The translations under genes and the position numbers were made by a program. This document shows positions 5,302-6,883 of a stretch of DNA of 6,883 nucleotides, one piece after another. The stretch is taken from NCBI GenBank assembly GCA_026988195.1, contig JALSLS010000450.1, forward strand, positions 1 to 6,883, in the 5' to 3' direction. Numbering within the stretch: position 1 is the first letter of the stretch; each line of letters starts with the position of its first letter. The notes under the pieces are model-generated. The model ran no database searches. It had not been told where the DNA came from and was given only the letters and a program-made list of their open reading frames with translations. Source of the stretch: Methylomonas sp. Lineage in GTDB: Bacteria > Pseudomonadota > Gammaproteobacteria > Methylococcales > Methylomonadaceae.

Positions 5302-5427
5302 CCTAAATATTGGGATCCACTATACAGCGTACGATAATGAGGTTTTCTGGAAGGGTGTTGTTTGAAAATAATTCATCAACTAAAAATAATGATGAACTAC
5401 AGTTTGTGCGGTTTTGATGCGGGAAAC
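5197..5427. other. Non-coding stretch between two palindromic elements
   Basis: No gene is supported. It holds ATGGCTATAAA near 5268, similar to the outer end of the 4971-5196 element; the second TCCACCTATTGG copy at 5290-5301, followed by another TATTGGGAT; and a small hairpin TTCATCA (5372-5378) with TGATGAA (5390-5396). A run of about 48 codons from a TTG near 5362 is open but ends inside the next palindrome and shows no protein-like features. Confidence 0.5.
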
Positions 5428-5592
5428 CTAAGGCAACTGGCAATAAATAACCCACCCAGATTGCGCAGATTTTTTGTTTCTGATCAAACTATCTCAAGAG
5501 GCGCATAGCCAGCTACGTAACGATTGAGATGGTTTGAGCAGGGATAAAAAAGCCAGTAAGGTGGGTGGGTTATTTGTTGCTGGTTGCCTAAG
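5428..5592. mobile_element. 165-bp long-hairpin element downstream of petC, MITE-like
   Basis: The outer arms, 5431-5458 and 5562-5589, pair over 28 positions: 25 Watson-Crick and three G-T. The inner arms, 5470-5497 and 5524-5551, pair over a further 28: 23 Watson-Crick, four G-T and one A-G. The inner loop is about 26 bases. The arms are marked by AATAACCCACCCA and its partner TGGGTGGGTTATT. No coding capacity. Its right end is 37 bp past the petC stop, so it could act as a 3' barrier for the bc1 transcript, although on that strand the wobbles become A-C mismatches. Confidence 0.75.
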
Positions 5593-5628
5593 CACTTCCT
5601 TGTGTTAGGTTTTTGGGTGAAAGCTGGT

Positions 5629-6351
5629 TTAATGTTTAATATTTTTCCAGTATTCTTTTTTCAGTAAATAAGCAATGACACAAAACATGAGTAGATAAAA
5701 TATCACATATTTACCTAAACGCTGTCTTTCCAGTTGGACTGGTTCACCAACATAAACTAAAAAGTTAACGAGTTCAGTTACAAATTGATCAAACTCTCTA
5801 CGTGATAATGTGCCTTCAGTTTCAATTTTTAGGTATGAAATAACATCATCACCATGAGATCTTTCCATAACGGCGACTTGTTCACCCTGTAACTTCCAAA
5901 GCATGTTGGGCATGCCGACATCTTTAAACACAGTATTGTTTGATCCAAAAGGTTTACTTTTATCAGTATAGAAACCTTTTAAGTATGTGTATAACCAATC
6001 AGGTCCTCGTACTCTAGAGATTAGAGATAAATCCGGAGGATTGGTGCCAAACCATTTTTTTGAATCATGCCCATTCATTGCTGTAAGCATGGGGTCATAA
6101 ATGTTGGCGCCTTCCGGAGCAATTTCAGCTAATACAATGTCTTCATCAATCTCCAAATCCATGGCAATACGTTTATAACGCATATATTTTGCAGAGTGAC
6201 AACCTAAGCAGTATTGAACATAATGCTTCGCACCTTTTTGTATTGAGGCAAAATCTTCCAGATCCACGTCAACATGTTTTAATTTAACACCTCCAGCAGC
6301 AAAGGAGCTCAGGGGTAATAAAAGTAATAATGTATATAATATTTTTTTCAT
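5629..6351 (-). CDS. petC: Cytochrome c1 of the ubiquinol-cytochrome c reductase (bc1) complex
   Basis: The heme c subunit of complex III: it takes electrons from the Rieske protein and hands them to a soluble cytochrome c on the periplasmic side. Numbering from the ATG at 6349-6351 (240 residues): signal peptide MKKILYTLLLLLPLSSFA; heme motif C48-L-G-C51-H52; a conserved NPPDLSLISRVRG at about 104-116; axial Met147 in VGMPNMLW; and a C-terminal membrane anchor at about 214-231 followed by basic residues. A GTG two codons earlier (6355-6357) would overlap the petB stop by four bases and cannot be excluded. I chose the ATG because the signal peptide starts cleanly there. It is co-transcribed with petB. 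No sspA-like gene follows, as I would expect in many gammaproteobacteria; a palindromic repeat region follows instead. Confidence 0.96.
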   Translation of the reverse strand: MKKILYTLLLLLPLSSFAAGGVKLKHVDVDLEDFASIQKGAKHYVQYCLGCHSAKYMRYKRIAMDLEIDEDIVLAEIAPEGANIYDPMLTAMNGHDSKKWFGTNPPDLSLISRVRGPDWLYTYLKGFYTDKSKPFGSNNTVFKDVGMPNMLWKLQGEQVAVMERSHGDDVISYLKIETEGTLSRREFDQFVTELVNFLVYVGEPVQLERQRLGKYVIFYLLMFCVIAYLLKKEYWKNIKH

Positions 6352-6353
6352 AA

Positions 6354-6883
6354 TCACTCAAAGCTCTCTTTTAGTTTTTTTAGTAAGCGAGATGCTACGT
6401 GTTTGATGCCTGTTTTATTAGGTGACACAGGAAATGCAGTCGCTCCCCAGCTTGTTTTAAGGGGTTCATGAATTGTCATTTCTTCAAAAGCATCAACTAG
6501 GGCGCTGTATTTTTCCTCTGCATCTGCTTCGTGAGTTAACCTTGTTGGAACAGGTTTAGTTTTTTCCCAGCGTGTATAAATAGGCATTAATAGGAAAAAA
6601 GCAAAATAGATGACCGTAAAGAAACGAGCAAACAAGGTTAATGTTGGTGTTGCAGGTTGTGTTCCTAGGTAACCAAGAGCAATAAAGCTGATAACAAATA
6701 AGGCAAGCGCTTTTTTAAAGATGCCGCCTCGGTAGCGGATAGACTTAACTTCACACCTATCTAGCCAAGGTAATAAGAAAAATACAACAATAGAACCACC
6801 CATTGCAATAACACCTGCAAATTTATCAGGCACTGCTCTTAAAATGGCATAAAAAGGAGTGAAATACCATGAGGGTTCAATAT
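6354..6883 (-). CDS. petB: Cytochrome b of the bc1 complex, C-terminal part (N-terminus beyond window)
   Basis: The quinol-oxidising membrane subunit of complex III. The reading frame is open to the right edge, so this is the last 175 residues and the visible GTG at 6833 is not the real start. The piece begins with IEPSWYFTPFYAILRA, the Qo-site motif (PEWY class; here PSWY), and then VPDKFAGVIAMGGSIVVF. Three membrane helices follow at about 23-40, 57-73 and 80-102 of the visible part. KTKPVPTRLT (107-116) marks the usual end of the family core. After it comes a hydrophilic tail of about 60 residues, longer than in many bc1 cytochromes b. The heme-ligand histidines lie in the missing part. 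The stop is three bases before the petC ATG, so translation is probably coupled. Confidence 0.95.
   Translation of the reverse strand, partial: IEPSWYFTPFYAILRAVPDKFAGVIAMGGSIVVFFLLPWLDRCEVKSIRYRGGIFKKALALFVISFIALGYLGTQPATPTLTLFARFFTVIYFAFFLLMPIYTRWEKTKPVPTRLTHEADAEEKYSALVDAFEEMTIHEPLKTSWGATAFPVSPNKTGIKHVASRLLKKLKESFE

Noticed and set aside
5362..5508. Small open frame from TTG, about 48 codons, running into the 5428-5592 hairpin
   Set aside because: There is no ribosome site, no recognisable motif, and half its length is the arm of a palindromic repeat.

Overview
The window looks like chromosomal DNA from an AT-rich gammaproteobacterium. The evidence is a bc1-complex operon tail (cytochrome b then cytochrome c1), a YefM-YoeB module of the same lengths as the E. 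coli pair, a cobalamin-pathway gene and a NadM-Nudix fusion. Several imperfect palindromic repeats fill the gaps, as in repeat-rich free-living sulfur oxidisers or methanotrophs. Genus cannot be read from the sequence.

Layout, left to right. (1) 1-559, minus: precorrin-8X methylmutase (CbiC/CobH), cut by the left edge and missing its C-terminus. (2) A compact divergent promoter region, then 651-2277, plus: a Uma2-family PD-(D/E)XK nuclease-like protein followed 13 bp later by a bifunctional NMN adenylyltransferase/Nudix hydrolase, probably co-transcribed. (3) 2376-3029, minus: a two-part protein ending in a UPF0158 domain. It is divergent from (4) 3153-3655, plus: a yefM-yoeB toxin-antitoxin operon with all catalytic toxin residues, a TTG-started antitoxin and a paired TGTACA-type operator. 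(5) 3656-4410: a patchy region with an imperfect palindrome, short direct and inverted repeats, a 105-residue orphan protein, a heptanucleotide tandem repeat beside that gene's start, and a perfect 14-bp inverted repeat. (6) 4418-4720, minus: a small two-helix membrane protein with a four-cysteine zinc ribbon. (7) 4721-5628: about 0.9 kb without a supported gene, holding two nested palindromic elements (4971-5196 and 5428-5592) that look like non-autonomous mobile repeats. (8) 5629-6883, minus: petC (cytochrome c1) and the C-terminal part of petB (cytochrome b), cut by the right edge.

The housekeeping genes (cobalamin, NAD metabolism, respiration) sit at the flanks. The middle is accessory: a toxin-antitoxin module, orphan small proteins and repeat debris. 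I do not see a clearly new multi-gene system. The most unusual signals are the 5428-5592 palindrome, whose arm differences are almost all G-U compatible on the plus strand; the PSWY form of the cytochrome b Qo motif; the TA operator placed so that it could also control the divergent UPF0158 gene; and the repeat-bounded cassette around the 105-residue orphan.
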